This document shows, piece after piece, positions 9,334-19,170 of a stretch of DNA of 64,000 nucleotides; position 1 is the first letter of the stretch, and the number at the start of each line of letters is the position of its first letter. The notes beneath the pieces were generated by a model. The model had not been told where the DNA came from and did not search any database. It worked only from the letters and a program-made list of their open reading frames with translations. The stretch is taken from NCBI RefSeq assembly GCF_900100975.1, contig NZ_FNFX01000002.1:558001-622000 (forward strand). The letters are read 5' to 3'. Position numbers and translations under genes: made by a program. This DNA comes from Methylophilus rhizosphaerae. GTDB taxonomy: Bacteria; Pseudomonadota; Gammaproteobacteria; Burkholderiales; Methylophilaceae.

Positions 9334-9945
9334 ATGGCCAGGAAAACCAAAGAAGATGCGCAGAAAACCCGCGACCAGATTCTGGATGCGGCTGAACACG
9401 TGTTTTACCGCAACGGTTTTACCATTACCACCATGGCCGAGATTGCAGAAGCCGCCCAGTTGTCACGCGGCGCAGTCTATGGCCACTACAAGGGCAAGCA
9501 GGAAGTCGCCACCGCCATGGCAGAGCGCGTGATCCAGGCTGCGTCGCCGTTCCAGCAACAGCCGGCACTCAGCGCCTTGCTGAATCTCAAAGAATACTGC
9601 CTGCAGGAAATCCGCAGTTATATCGAACCCAGTTCCATCCAGCGTGTACTGTTCTTTTTGTATACCGGCATTGATGATTCACCGGAGTTGTTGCACTTGC
9701 GCTTTACCTGGGAGAAAAAACGTATTGCACAGATAGACAGCCTGCTCAGGCAGGCCATTGCGCAAAAAGAACTGTCGGCAGAAGTGGATTTTGATTTAAT
9801 CAGCCTGTATTGCCAGTCGATTATTGAAGGTGTGTTCAGCATCATCTACTTTGGCAGCCTGAGTGAGGCACAACGCTGGCAGCGTGCCGAGCAATTGTGT
9901 GAATACGGGCTGCAACGCCTGTCCATGCCGCTCTCCCGGCCCTGA
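9334..9945 (+). CDS. TetR/AcrR-family transcriptional repressor
   Basis: A 203-residue ligand-responsive repressor. The N-terminal TetR helix-turn-helix is clear (ILDAAEHVFYRNGFTITTMAEIAEAAQLSRGAVYGHYKGK, positions about 16-55). The C-terminal part resembles the AcrR/TtgR ligand-binding domain. It is divergent from an RND operon and the gap holds a perfect palindrome, so the natural reading is local repression of that pump and of itself. No close ribosome site is visible before the ATG; an AGGAG lies about 16 bases upstream. Confidence 0.9.
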   Translation: MARKTKEDAQKTRDQILDAAEHVFYRNGFTITTMAEIAEAAQLSRGAVYGHYKGKQEVATAMAERVIQAASPFQQQPALSALLNLKEYCLQEIRSYIEPSSIQRVLFFLYTGIDDSPELLHLRFTWEKKRIAQIDSLLRQAIAQKELSAEVDFDLISLYCQSIIEGVFSIIYFGSLSEAQRWQRAEQLCEYGLQRLSMPLSRP

Positions 9946-10128
9946 TCCCCGCGTGCTGTCATTGACGAATATGCCTGCCTTCCTGCAAGATAAAGGCCGG
10001 ATACATTGATGATAAAAAATTGTTCAACTTTTTTGCCTGAACAGGGTCTGTGTGACAAACCACCCAGGTTTTCTATCATCCACACCACACGAAACCTAAT
10101 AACAATAACTTAAGAAAACATACTATTT

Positions 10129-11826
10129 ATGGACCATAACCTTTCCCTGATTACCACCATCGCAGTCGCTTTCGGGCTGGCACTGATTTTTGGCCTGATC
10201 GCCGAAAAGCTCAAATTGCCAGCCCTGATCGGCTATTTATTTGCCGGGATTTTAATCGGCCCGGCCACCCCGGGGTTTGTTGCCGATATCGAAATCGCCT
10301 CTCAATTATCTGAAATCGGCGTCATGCTGCTGATGTTTGGCGTCGGCCTACACTTCTCGGTGCAGGACCTGCTGTCGGTCAAACGGATTGCTCTGCCGGG
10401 TGCGCTGGCGCAAATGACGCTGGCAACACTGCTCGGCATGCTGGTGGCCCATAGCTGGGGCTGGAGCATGGGGCAAGGGCTGGTGTTCGGCCTGTCGCTT
10501 TCCTGCGCCAGTACGGTGGTGCTGCTGAAAGCGCTGGAATCGCGCCGTATCCTGGAAAGCATGAACGGTAAAATAGCGGTCGGCTGGCTGGTGGTGGAAG
10601 ACATGGTCACGGTATTGGTGCTGGTATTAATGCCGGCACTGGCAGGCGCACTTGGCGGTCAGGGCGAAGCTGCAAATGCCAGCGCGATCTGGGAAACCAT
10701 AGGCATGACCATGCTGGAAATCACCGGCTTTGTCGCCGTGATGCTGGTGGTGGGCAAACGGCTATTGCCGTGGCTGTTATGGTATGTCGCCGGCACCGGT
10801 TCGCGTGAGCTGTTCACCCTGACCGTGATTGCCGTGGCCATTGGCGTGGCTTTTCTTGCCTCATCACTATTCCATGTTTCATTTGCCTTGGGCGCCTTCT
10901 TTGCCGGCATGATTATGCGCGAGTCGGAATACAGCCATAGAGCGGCCGAAGATTCGCTGCCTTTCCGTGACGCGTTTGCGGTTTTGTTTTTTGTCGCGGT
11001 GGGCATGTTGTTTGACCCGGCCGTATTGCTGAGGCAACCGTACCAGGTGCTGGCCGTCGTCGGCATTATTATCCTGGGTAAATCACTGGCGGCCGTCGCC
11101 ATTGTACTGGGGCTGCGTTACCCCCTGAATACCGCCCTGACTGTCGCCGCCAGCCTGGCGCAGATTGGCGAATTCTCGTTTATCCTGGCGGGCCTGGGTG
11201 TCTCGCTGGACCTGTTATCACAAGACGCGATGAGCCTGGTACTAGCTGGCGCACTGATTTCAATTGCACTTAACCCCTTGGTATTCGCCTCGATCAAACC
11301 GTTTGCCAGGTGGTTGATAGACAAGTCGGATGTGGCACGGCAACTGGCACAACGTATGGATCCGTATGGTGAACTCCCCATGACGACCGAAAGAAAATTC
11401 CTGGAAGGCCAGGTGGTGCTGGTCGGGTATGGCCGGGTCGGCCGCCGCATTGCCATGTCGCTGGAAGGCTCCAATATTCCATTTGTGGTGGCCGAACAGA
11501 ACCGCGAACTGGTGGAAAAACTGCGCAAGCAAGGCCAGCCTGCCGTGTCCGGTAATGCGGCCGATCCTATGGTGCTGGTACAGGCACACATTGCCAACGC
11601 CGCCATGCTGATTATTGCCACCCCGGACTCCATGAATATCCGCAAAATTGTCGAGATTGCCAAACAGCTGAAACCTGACATTGAAGTGGTGATCCGCACC
11701 CATCACGAAGACGAATACCAGCGCCTGCAGAAAGAAGTGGGAGACACCGTATTTTTTGGTGAGGAGGAGCTGGCCAAAGGCATGTCTGCCCATGTGCTGC
11801 AACGCTTTGAACGGCATATTCTTTAA
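10129..11826 (+). CDS. ybaL: YbaL-type monovalent cation:proton antiporter (CPA2) with TrkA-N domain
   Basis: A 565-residue inner-membrane protein with a CPA2 Na+/H+-exchanger domain (about 1-390, some 12 membrane segments). A cytoplasmic RCK/TrkA-N nucleotide-binding domain follows (about 415-535, opening with VVLVGYGRVGRRIA). The N-terminus, with LIGYLFAGILIGPATPGFVADIE and LMFGVGLHFSVQDL, is typical of YbaL rather than KefB/KefC, and no KefF-like partner is adjacent. The likely role is potassium or sodium/proton exchange. It stands alone between the two efflux systems in the same direction as the second. The transported ion is not established. Confidence 0.85.
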   Translation: MDHNLSLITTIAVAFGLALIFGLIAEKLKLPALIGYLFAGILIGPATPGFVADIEIASQLSEIGVMLLMFGVGLHFSVQDLLSVKRIALPGALAQMTLATLLGMLVAHSWGWSMGQGLVFGLSLSCASTVVLLKALESRRILESMNGKIAVGWLVVEDMVTVLVLVLMPALAGALGGQGEAANASAIWETIGMTMLEITGFVAVMLVVGKRLLPWLLWYVAGTGSRELFTLTVIAVAIGVAFLASSLFHVSFALGAFFAGMIMRESEYSHRAAEDSLPFRDAFAVLFFVAVGMLFDPAVLLRQPYQVLAVVGIIILGKSLAAVAIVLGLRYPLNTALTVAASLAQIGEFSFILAGLGVSLDLLSQDAMSLVLAGALISIALNPLVFASIKPFARWLIDKSDVARQLAQRMDPYGELPMTTERKFLEGQVVLVGYGRVGRRIAMSLEGSNIPFVVAEQNRELVEKLRKQGQPAVSGNAADPMVLVQAHIANAAMLIIATPDSMNIRKIVEIAKQLKPDIEVVIRTHHEDEYQRLQKEVGDTVFFGEEELAKGMSAHVLQRFERHIL

Positions 11827-11989
11827 CCCCTCCCAAGGGCTGGCCGGGCCACAAACCCGACCGCTGCTATTACAATCCATCACTGGATGGCGACGATTGA
11901 CGCGGTAGATACGTATCGTTACATTTCTATGTCATAAAACACCGTAGAATCTTGTCAGAGACCAGATAACGCATTGAAAACGATTCTTT

Positions 11990-13171
11990 ATGAACCTCAT
12001 CCTGCCTTTATTTTCACCTCGTGCCTGGGGCCTGTGGCTGGTCAGTGCCAGCCTGGCCGCCTGCTCTTCCGGTGAAGCCCCGCAGCACAACCAGAAAATT
12101 CCCGAGGTCGGCGTAGTAACCCTGCAGCAGGTTAGCCAGCCTATCGTCGCTGACCTGCCTGGCCGCACTAACGCCTTCATGATTTCGGAAGTGCGTCCGC
12201 AAGTCAGCGGCATCATCCGGCAGCGCGCATTTACCGAAGGGGCGCTGGTCAAGGCCGGTGACCTGCTGTACCAGATTGAACCGGCGCCCTACCAGGCCAG
12301 TTACCAAAGTGCTGCCGCCACCCTGCAAAAAACCGAGGCCACCCTGACCACGCTGAAACTGAAAGCAGACCGCTATAAGGAACTGGTCAAGATCAATGCC
12401 ATCAGCAAGCAGGATAATGACGATGCACAAGCCGCACTGCAGCAGGCCGAAGCCGATATCGCTGCGGCAAAAGCGGCCGTCTCCACCGCCAGGATCAACC
12501 TGGATTTCACCCGGGTGGTATCGCCGATTACCGGCTTTGTCTCAACATCCACGGTCACACCGGGTGCACTGGTGACTGCCAACCAGGAAACCGCCTTGAC
12601 CACGGTGCAGCAACTGGATCCGATCTATGTCGATGTGATCCAGTCCAGCAGCGACCTGCTGCAACTCAAGCATGACATCGCGGCTGGTAAACTGAGCAGC
12701 AACGCGCAAAAAGAAATTCCGGTACGTGTGGTACTGGAAGACGGCTCCCCTTACGCACATGCCGGTAAACTCAAATTCAGTGGCGTCAGCGTCAACCCGA
12801 CCTCCGGGGCAGTGACCTTGCGTGCCATCGTCCCGAACCCCGAAGCTGTATTGCTACCCGGCATGTATGTGCATGCACTGATTGATATGGCCGAAGACAA
12901 GGCTGCCATCCTGGTACCGCAACGTGCAGTGACCCGCAGTACCAGCGGGGAACCTACCGTACTGCTGGTCGATACCACCCAGAAAGTGCAGCAGCGGACC
13001 ATTGAAACCACCGGCTCCCAGGGTGACTACTGGCGGGTAAGCAAGGGCCTGCAAGCCGGTGACCGCGTGATTATGGATGGCGTGCAAAACATTTCTGTTG
13101 GCGCCACCGTCAAGGCGGTGCCGTTTGCCTCGCCGGTCATCGCACCTTCCTCATCCAATCCGCCCCATTAA
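11990..13171 (+). CDS. RND efflux periplasmic adaptor (AcrA/MexA family)
   Basis: Adaptor lipoprotein of the second efflux pump, 393 residues. The signal sequence ends in a lipobox (SLAACSS, cysteine about residue 22). A barrel-sandwich domain follows (EVRPQVSGIIRQRAF) with an alpha-helical hairpin at about 100-160. Eighteen bases separate it from the pump gene. No convincing ribosome site precedes the ATG. The 163-base upstream gap contains a 10-bp palindrome (GATACGTATC, 11908-11917) that could be a regulator site. Unlike the first pump, no repressor gene sits next to it. Confidence 0.93.
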   Translation: MNLILPLFSPRAWGLWLVSASLAACSSGEAPQHNQKIPEVGVVTLQQVSQPIVADLPGRTNAFMISEVRPQVSGIIRQRAFTEGALVKAGDLLYQIEPAPYQASYQSAAATLQKTEATLTTLKLKADRYKELVKINAISKQDNDDAQAALQQAEADIAAAKAAVSTARINLDFTRVVSPITGFVSTSTVTPGALVTANQETALTTVQQLDPIYVDVIQSSSDLLQLKHDIAAGKLSSNAQKEIPVRVVLEDGSPYAHAGKLKFSGVSVNPTSGAVTLRAIVPNPEAVLLPGMYVHALIDMAEDKAAILVPQRAVTRSTSGEPTVLLVDTTQKVQQRTIETTGSQGDYWRVSKGLQAGDRVIMDGVQNISVGATVKAVPFASPVIAPSSSNPPH

Positions 13172-13189
13172 TCCAGCGAGACGTCACTC

Positions 13190-16100
13190 ATGGCTGCCTT
13201 TTTTATTCAACGCCCCATCTTTGCCTGGGTGATTGCCATTGTCATCATGCTGGCAGGCATAGGCGCGATCCAGTGGCTGCCGCTGGAGCAATACCCGGAT
13301 ATTGCGCCGCCCCGTGTCTCGATTAATGCCACCTATACCGGTGCCGCTGCCGATACCATTGAAAACTCGGTCACGCAGGTGATTGAGCAATACATGAAGG
13401 GCATAGACAACCTGACCTATATGTCGGCCAGCAGTACTTCGTCGGGTACCGCCAACATCAGCCTGACCTTTGATGCCGGCACTGACCCCGATGTGGCGCA
13501 GATGCAGGTGCAGAACAAATTGCAGCAAGCCATGCCGCGCCTGCCGCAAATCGTGCAAAGCCAAGGTGTCACAGTCACCAAAACCGGCATCGACTTCCTG
13601 ATGTTCGTTTCACTGGTATCAGACAGTCCCAGCGTACGCGCCATTGATATCGGCGACTATATTTCCAGCACACTGCTGGACCAGATCAGCCGGCTGGATG
13701 GTGTAGGCGATGTGACAACGCTGGGGTCTGGCTATGCCATGCGAATCTGGCTGGACCCGGCCAGGCTGCAAAAGTACAACCTGATCCCTTCCGACATTTC
13801 GGCGGCGATACAGGCACAAAACACCGAGGTCTCATCCGGGCAGCTGGGAGCGTTACCGGCCGTGAAAGGCCAGGAATTGAACGCACCTATCACCGCACGC
13901 AGCAAGTTGCAGACCGTGGAGCAATTCCAGCAGATTATTGTGAAATCTGGCCAGGATGGCTATGTCGTGCGCCTGTCAGATGTTGCCAGAGTGGAACTGG
14001 GTGCAGAAAGCTATACGCCAGTCGCTAAACTCAATGGCAAGACTTCGGCTGCTTTTGGCGTCAAACTGGCATCAGGGGCCAACGCCCTGGCTACTGCCCA
14101 GGCAGTCAAGGACAAACTGGTTGAACTGGCCCCTTACTTCCCGCCCGAGTTAAAACTCAGCGTGCAAATTCCTTATGACACCACCCCGTTCGTGCGTATT
14201 TCCATCAAGGAAGTGGTGAAGTCGCTGGTGGAAGCCATCCTGCTGGTGGTAATCATCATGTATGTGTTCCTGCAAAACCTGCGGGCGACCCTGATCCCGA
14301 CCATTGCCGTGCCGGTGGTTCTGCTGGGCACCTTTGGCGTACTGGCCGCGTTTGGTTTCTCCATCAACACCCTGACCATGTTCGGCCTGGTACTGGCGAT
14401 TGGCCTGCTGGTGGATGATGCCATTGTCGTGGTTGAAAACGTGGAACGCATCATGCATGAGGAAGGCCTCAGCCCGAAAGAGGCCACGCGCAAATCCATG
14501 AGCGAAATCACCAGTGCCCTGGTCGGGATTTCGCTGGTATTGTCAGCGGTGTTTATCCCGATGGCGTTTTTCGGCGGTGCCACCGGCGTGATTTACCGCC
14601 AGTTCTCCATCACCATCGTGTCTGCCATGCTGCTGTCCGTATTGATTGCGCTGACACTCACCCCGGCCCTGTGCGCAACGCTGCTGAAACCGGCCACCCC
14701 TGCCCATGCCCCTACAGGTGGCCTGTTTGGCTGGTTTTTCCGCTGGTTTAATCCTGCATTTGATACCCTGGCTGCACGCTATCACGCCACCGTAGCAGGT
14801 ATCCTGCACCGGAAAACACTGACCATGGCGGTGTATGCCGGGATTCTTGCCTTGCTGGCAGTGTTGTTTATGCGCCTGCCCAGCTCTTTCCTGCCAACGG
14901 AAGACCAGGGTACCCTGATGGCACAGATTCAATTGCCGGTCGGCGCCACCGATAATCGCATGCAACAGGTATTGAAGCAGATTGAACAATACCTGGATAG
15001 CCAGAATGCGGTGATCGATCAATATTTAACCATTGCCGGCCTCGGCCAGGGTGGCGGTGGCAGCCAGAATACCGGCCGCGCCTTTATTCGGCTGAAAGAC
15101 TGGTCATTACGGGGAGAGGGAGAGGATGCCGCTTCACTGGCAGACCGTGCCACCAAAGCCTTATCAAAAATCCGTGATGCCAAACTGTTTGTCAACCAGC
15201 CGGCACCGGTACGCGGCCTGGGCCAGGGCGCCGGCTTTACGCTGGAACTGAAAGATGTGGGCAGGCTGGGCCACCAGGCCCTGATGGATGCCAGGAACAA
15301 GTTTATACAACTGGCGGCACAAAACCCGAAACTGAACCGTGTGCGCCCCAGCGGGCTGGATGACACACCCATGTTCAGGCTGGATATTGATGACCAGAAA
15401 ACCGGTATCTACAATTTGACCACTGCCAATATCAACTCCACGCTGTCCATCGCCATGGGTGGTACCTATGTCAATGACTTCATTAATAAAGGGCGCGTGA
15501 AAAAAGTCTACCTGCAAGGCGACGCGCCCTACCGCATGCAGCCAGAAGATATCGCGCGCTGGTATGTGCGCAACACCAGCGACGAGATGGTTCCCTTCTC
15601 TGCTTTTTCCAGCACCCGCTGGGTGGCCGGCTCACCCTTGCTGGAACGTTATAACGGCATTTCCTCGGTAGAAATTATCGGTGAAGCCGCCAAAGGCATC
15701 AGTACCGGTGAAGCCATGCGTATCGCGGAAAGCATCATCAGGCAATTACCTAGCGGGATCGGTTATGAATGGAGCGCGCAATCCTACCAGGAAAGGCTGT
15801 CAGGTTCACAGGCCCCCTTGTTATATGCCATCTCTGTGATTTTTGTCTTCCTGTGCCTGGCAGCGCTGTATGAAAGCTGGGCAGTACCGTTCTCGGTGAT
15901 CATGGTGGTGCCATTGGGTATCCTGGGTGCCGTCATGGCGACCAGCCTGCGCGGACTGACAGCAGACGTGTATTTCCAGGTCGGCCTGCTCACCACCATA
16001 GGCCTGTCGGCCAAAAATGCCATCCTGATTGTCGAATTCGCCAAATACCTGCAGGAGCGAGGCAAACCGTTACTTGAGGCGACGCTGGAGGCGGTACAGT

Positions 16101-16339
16101 TACGCCTGCGCCCTATCCTGATGACTTCGCTCGCCTTTGTATTTGGCGTACTGCCGCTGGCATTCAGTGAAGGGGCGGGTGCCGCCAGCCGCCAGGCCAT
16201 CGGTACCGGGGTCCTGGGTGGCATGCTCACCGCGACCTTCCTGGGCATCTTCTTTGTCCCACTGTTTTATGTGCTGATCCGTACCTTATTTCCCTACCAG
16301 CCGGAAACAGTCGTAGCCGCCGGGAGCAACCATGAATAA
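13190..16339 (+). CDS. RND multidrug efflux transporter (AcrB/MexB family)
   Basis: A 1049-residue inner-membrane proton/drug antiporter with the full AcrB layout: [20 protein letters not shown] as TM1, two large periplasmic loops and the TM4 motif [16 protein letters not shown]. It is closer to AcrB/MexB than the pump at 4908-8018, for example in the N-terminal [14 protein letters not shown] and [10 protein letters not shown] stretches. It lies between its adaptor and its channel and overlaps the channel gene by 8 bases. Confidence 0.95.
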   Translation: MAAFFIQRPIFAWVIAIVIMLAGIGAIQWLPLEQYPDIAPPRVSINATYTGAAADTIENSVTQVIEQYMKGIDNLTYMSASSTSSGTANISLTFDAGTDPDVAQMQVQNKLQQAMPRLPQIVQSQGVTVTKTGIDFLMFVSLVSDSPSVRAIDIGDYISSTLLDQISRLDGVGDVTTLGSGYAMRIWLDPARLQKYNLIPSDISAAIQAQNTEVSSGQLGALPAVKGQELNAPITARSKLQTVEQFQQIIVKSGQDGYVVRLSDVARVELGAESYTPVAKLNGKTSAAFGVKLASGANALATAQAVKDKLVELAPYFPPELKLSVQIPYDTTPFVRISIKEVVKSLVEAILLVVIIMYVFLQNLRATLIPTIAVPVVLLGTFGVLAAFGFSINTLTMFGLVLAIGLLVDDAIVVVENVERIMHEEGLSPKEATRKSMSEITSALVGISLVLSAVFIPMAFFGGATGVIYRQFSITIVSAMLLSVLIALTLTPALCATLLKPATPAHAPTGGLFGWFFRWFNPAFDTLAARYHATVAGILHRKTLTMAVYAGILALLAVLFMRLPSSFLPTEDQGTLMAQIQLPVGATDNRMQQVLKQIEQYLDSQNAVIDQYLTIAGLGQGGGGSQNTGRAFIRLKDWSLRGEGEDAASLADRATKALSKIRDAKLFVNQPAPVRGLGQGAGFTLELKDVGRLGHQALMDARNKFIQLAAQNPKLNRVRPSGLDDTPMFRLDIDDQKTGIYNLTTANINSTLSIAMGGTYVNDFINKGRVKKVYLQGDAPYRMQPEDIARWYVRNTSDEMVPFSAFSSTRWVAGSPLLERYNGISSVEIIGEAAKGISTGEAMRIAESIIRQLPSGIGYEWSAQSYQERLSGSQAPLLYAISVIFVFLCLAALYESWAVPFSVIMVVPLGILGAVMATSLRGLTADVYFQVGLLTTIGLSAKNAILIVEFAKYLQERGKPLLEATLEAVQLRLRPILMTSLAFVFGVLPLAFSEGAGAASRQAIGTGVLGGMLTATFLGIFFVPLFYVLIRTLFPYQPETVVAAGSNHE

Positions 16340-17822
16340 AGCGCTTATGACCCCGCAGCAAATCCCGCTACCCCTGGTACCCGCCTTCCGTTACATGGCG
16401 CTGATAGCCACTTCCCTGGTGCTGACATCCTGCATAGACCTGGCGCCCTTCTACCAGCGGCCGGCCGCACCTGTGCCTGCCACCTTCGGCCAGGCAGAGG
16501 CTGACCAGAAAGCATTGACTGAACTGGCCTGGCGCTCCTTTATTACCGATCAGCGCCTGCAGCAGGTGATAGACCTGTCACTCAATAACAACCGCGACCT
16601 GAAAGTTGCTTCCCTGACCATAGAAAAATCCAGGGCGCTGTACCAGGTACAGCGGGCGGACCTGTTTCCCACCATTGCCGCTTCCCTGTCTGAAACTGCC
16701 TCCAAAGGCATGGCCAGCGCCGCCAACAACGTTGCCGGCAATACTGCGGGTGCGGCAACCGGCACGGCAGGCAGCAGTAACAGCAGCGGGAAAATCTCAC
16801 ACGTGTACCGTGCCAGTGTTGGCTTCAGCGCCTACGAACTGGATTTGTTCGGGCGTATCCGCAACCTGAATGAACAGGCATTGCAGACTTTTTATGCCGA
16901 TGAAGAGAATCGCAAGAGCACGCAAATCAGCCTGATTGCCGAAGTGGCGACTGCCTGGCTGACGCTGGCTGCCGACAAAATGCGGCTGGACATTGCGCAG
17001 CAAACCCTGCACAGCCAGCAGGCCACTTACGACATCAACCAGAAAATGTTTGATCTCGGCGTGGCCAATGCGCTGACCTTGAAGCAACTGCAGACTAGTG
17101 TGGATACGGCCCGCGTCGCTGTGGCCACCTATAATCTCCAGATACAGCAGGATGTGAATGCGCTCAACCTGCTGGCTGGTAGCGCAGTGCCTGCCGCCCT
17201 GCTGCCCGATGGCAAACTGGCCAATGTCGCCCTCACCACCCCGTTACCACGCGGTGTCAGCTCAGAAACCTTGCAGCAACGCCCGGATGTACGGGCGGCA
17301 GAGCATTTGCTGCAAGGCGCCAATGCCAATATCGGCGCACTGCGCGCAGCCTTCTTCCCCACCATCAGCCTGACCACCACAGTCGGCACTGCCAGCACTG
17401 AACTTAATGGTTTGTTCCACAGCGGCTCCAGCATCTGGACCTTTGTACCCCAGATCAGCGTGCCGATTTTCAATGCCGGACGCAACCGCGCCAACCTCAC
17501 TGTCGGTGAGAAAAACCAGCAGATCCTGCTGGCCCAGTACGAAAAAACCGTACAGACCGCCTTCAGGGAAGTGGCGGATGTACTGGTGCAGCGTGAGGGG
17601 CTACAGGCGCAGATAGAAGCACAAACCTCGCTCACCGATGCCGCCGCCGAAGCATTCAAACTGGCGGATGCCCGCTTCAAGAACGGTATCGACAGCTACC
17701 TGGTGGTGCTGGATGCGCAACGCACCCTGTATACCGCCCAGCAGTCCCTGGTAACCTTGCAACTCAATGATGCCGCCAGCCAGCTGACATTGTATAAAAC
17801 CATGGGTGGTGGCTGGCATTAA
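16332..17822 (+). CDS. RND efflux outer-membrane factor (OprM family lipoprotein)
   Basis: A 496-residue channel protein with a signal and lipobox near residue 35 ([10 protein letters not shown]), then two OEP repeats; the second carries [26 protein letters not shown] Gly/Ala/Ser-rich insert (about 125-150) sits in the first repeat. GGGAG lies 5 bases before the ATG. A GC-rich hairpin just after the stop (17829-17862) has no T-tract, so it is not called a terminator. Confidence 0.93.
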   Translation: MNKALMTPQQIPLPLVPAFRYMALIATSLVLTSCIDLAPFYQRPAAPVPATFGQAEADQKALTELAWRSFITDQRLQQVIDLSLNNNRDLKVASLTIEKSRALYQVQRADLFPTIAASLSETASKGMASAANNVAGNTAGAATGTAGSSNSSGKISHVYRASVGFSAYELDLFGRIRNLNEQALQTFYADEENRKSTQISLIAEVATAWLTLAADKMRLDIAQQTLHSQQATYDINQKMFDLGVANALTLKQLQTSVDTARVAVATYNLQIQQDVNALNLLAGSAVPAALLPDGKLANVALTTPLPRGVSSETLQQRPDVRAAEHLLQGANANIGALRAAFFPTISLTTTVGTASTELNGLFHSGSSIWTFVPQISVPIFNAGRNRANLTVGEKNQQILLAQYEKTVQTAFREVADVLVQREGLQAQIEAQTSLTDAAAEAFKLADARFKNGIDSYLVVLDAQRTLYTAQQSLVTLQLNDAASQLTLYKTMGGGWH

Positions 17823-17990
17823 GTACCTGCGGGCATCCAGGCTACTCGTACGCCTGGCCCGCAATAACGCAGCATACGCCTGAACAGGGGGCCTGCTCAG
17901 GGACACCTGCAGATATCCCTGCCCCGCTATCCCAGCCTGCCCGGCCGCTTTCCTGCACGACACGCCAATGCCCGACATGGTGGTGCATCC

Positions 17991-18005
17991 GCACTGGGAA
18001 AGTGC
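17991..18005. promoter_or_regulatory. NtrC-type enhancer site upstream of operon A
   Basis: A perfect GCAC-N7-GTGC dyad, the core of NtrC binding sites, centred 109 bases upstream of the C of the sigma-54 -12 element, or about -121 from the predicted start. The flanking TGGTGCAT is also shared with the equivalent site at 22417. Apart from this site, the promoter and the leader, the 477-base gap from 17823 to 18299 shows nothing recognisable. Confidence 0.72.
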
Positions 18006-18092
18006 AGGGGATATCAGGCAGGGCAACCTGAGCTGCCCATTTGCAAAAAATTTCCCTTTATTATTCAACACCTTTGAAGCATTTTTCATCCC

Positions 18093-18108
18093 TGGCATGG
18101 CGATTGCT
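18093..18108 (+). promoter_or_regulatory. Sigma-54 promoter of operon A (nitrite transporter-kinase-nasR)
   Basis: TGGCATGGCGATTGCT matches the -24/-12 consensus TGGCACG-N4-TTGCW with one mismatch, and GG and GC are exactly ten bases apart. Transcription should start near 18119, about 23 bases before the first leader hairpin. Confidence 0.8.
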
Positions 18109-18141
18109 AAGACCGGCTTAACCCAGGCGGGATGTGCGTCC

Positions 18142-18213
18142 TGATCAACGGCGATCATGGTGCCTCAACACATGCCTGTGTAAAAAAAACTGACTCAAGG
18201 ACAAAGGCGTCCT
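18142..18213 (+). ncRNA. ANTAR/NasR-responsive antitermination leader 1
   Basis: Two small hairpins with six-base loops. P1 is TGATC-AACGGC-GATCA (18142-18157) and P2 is AGGAC-AAAGGC-GTCCT (18198-18213). Both loops have A at position 1 and G at position 4, the conserved recognition bases of ANTAR target RNAs. The 3' half of P2 is also the 5' arm of the following terminator, so P1-P2 bound by an ANTAR protein and the terminator exclude each other. An ANTAR protein is encoded in the same operon at 21108-22394. Confidence 0.85.
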
Positions 18214-18251
18214 GAGGGTATTGCCAGCCAATACCCTCAGGACGCCTTTTT
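18206..18251 (+). terminator. Attenuator terminator of leader 1
   Basis: A perfect 18-bp stem (arm GGCGTCCTGAGGGTATTG, 18206-18223, paired with 18229-18246) with a five-base loop, followed by TTTTT. It lies 48 bases before the transporter start and overlaps the P2 hairpin, the arrangement expected of a regulated attenuator. Confidence 0.9.
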
Positions 18252-18299
18252 GTTTTGGGTATTTCCATGTTTACAAACTTTGAAAGTGAGAGGTGAAAT

Positions 18300-19109
18300 A
18301 TGTCTTATCTGGCGCCTGCCGAGTTCGCCACCAAAATGGTGGATGCCGGTGAATCGAAAATCTACATGTCTACCCGCGATACGGTGATCCGTGCCTATAT
18401 GGCGGGGGCCATCCTGGCACTGTCTGCCGTCTTTGCCGTGAATATTGCCGTGGCGACCGAGTCCCACCTGCTAGGCTCACTCCTCTTCCCGGTCGGCTTC
18501 TGCATGCTGTACCTGATGGGGTTCGACCTGCTCACCGGCGTATTCGTACTGGCCCCGCTCGCCTGGCTGGATAAGCGTCCCGGCGTGACTTTGCAGCAGG
18601 TACTGCGCAACTGGGGGCTGGTGTTTCTCGGTAACTTCCTCGGCGCGCTGACCGTCGCCGCCATGATGTCGTTTATTTTCACCTACGGTTACAACACCGA
18701 AGGTGGCGCGATTGCCACCAAAGTGGCCGGCATAGGCGAAGCACGGACCCTGGGTTACGCCAAATATGGCCTTGATGGCTGGATCACTATTTTTGTCCGT
18801 GGCATGTTGTGCAACTGGATGGTGTCCATGGGAGTGGTCGGTGCCATGATTTCCACCAATGTCAGCGGTAAAGTGATTGCCATGTGGATGCCGGTGCTGG
18901 TGTTCTTCTTCATGGGATTCGAACACTCTGTCGTTAACATGTTCCTGTTCCCGTTCGCACTCATCATGGGTGGGAATTTCTCCATCGCAGACTATTTCCT
19001 GTGGAATGAAATCCCTACCGCCCTCGGCAACATGGTGGGTGGCCTGGCTTTTACCGGACTGACCCTGTACACCACCCATGTACGCACTCAGCCCAAACGC
19101 ATACTGTAA
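18300..19109 (+). CDS. Formate/nitrite transporter family protein (NirC-like)
   Basis: A 269-residue inner-membrane channel of the FNT family with six predicted membrane segments. The N-terminus PAEFATKMVDAGESKIYMS and the LLTGVFVLAPLAWLDKR region are family-typical. In this context it should move nitrite, for uptake or to relieve nitrite build-up, though formate cannot be excluded by sequence. It is the first gene behind leader 1. AGAGGTG precedes the ATG by about 6 bases. PP2C-kinase 1 follows after 61 bases. Confidence 0.88.
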   Translation: MSYLAPAEFATKMVDAGESKIYMSTRDTVIRAYMAGAILALSAVFAVNIAVATESHLLGSLLFPVGFCMLYLMGFDLLTGVFVLAPLAWLDKRPGVTLQQVLRNWGLVFLGNFLGALTVAAMMSFIFTYGYNTEGGAIATKVAGIGEARTLGYAKYGLDGWITIFVRGMLCNWMVSMGVVGAMISTNVSGKVIAMWMPVLVFFFMGFEHSVVNMFLFPFALIMGGNFSIADYFLWNEIPTALGNMVGGLAFTGLTLYTTHVRTQPKRIL

Positions 19110-19170
19110 TCCGCACGCCTGCCCCACGCTGGTGGATGGTGGGCGGCCATTTGAAGATGGGTGATGCACT

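Noticed and set aside
17829-17862. GC-rich hairpin after the second efflux channel gene.
   Set aside because: The stem has an internal bulge and no T-tract follows, so it is not called a terminator.
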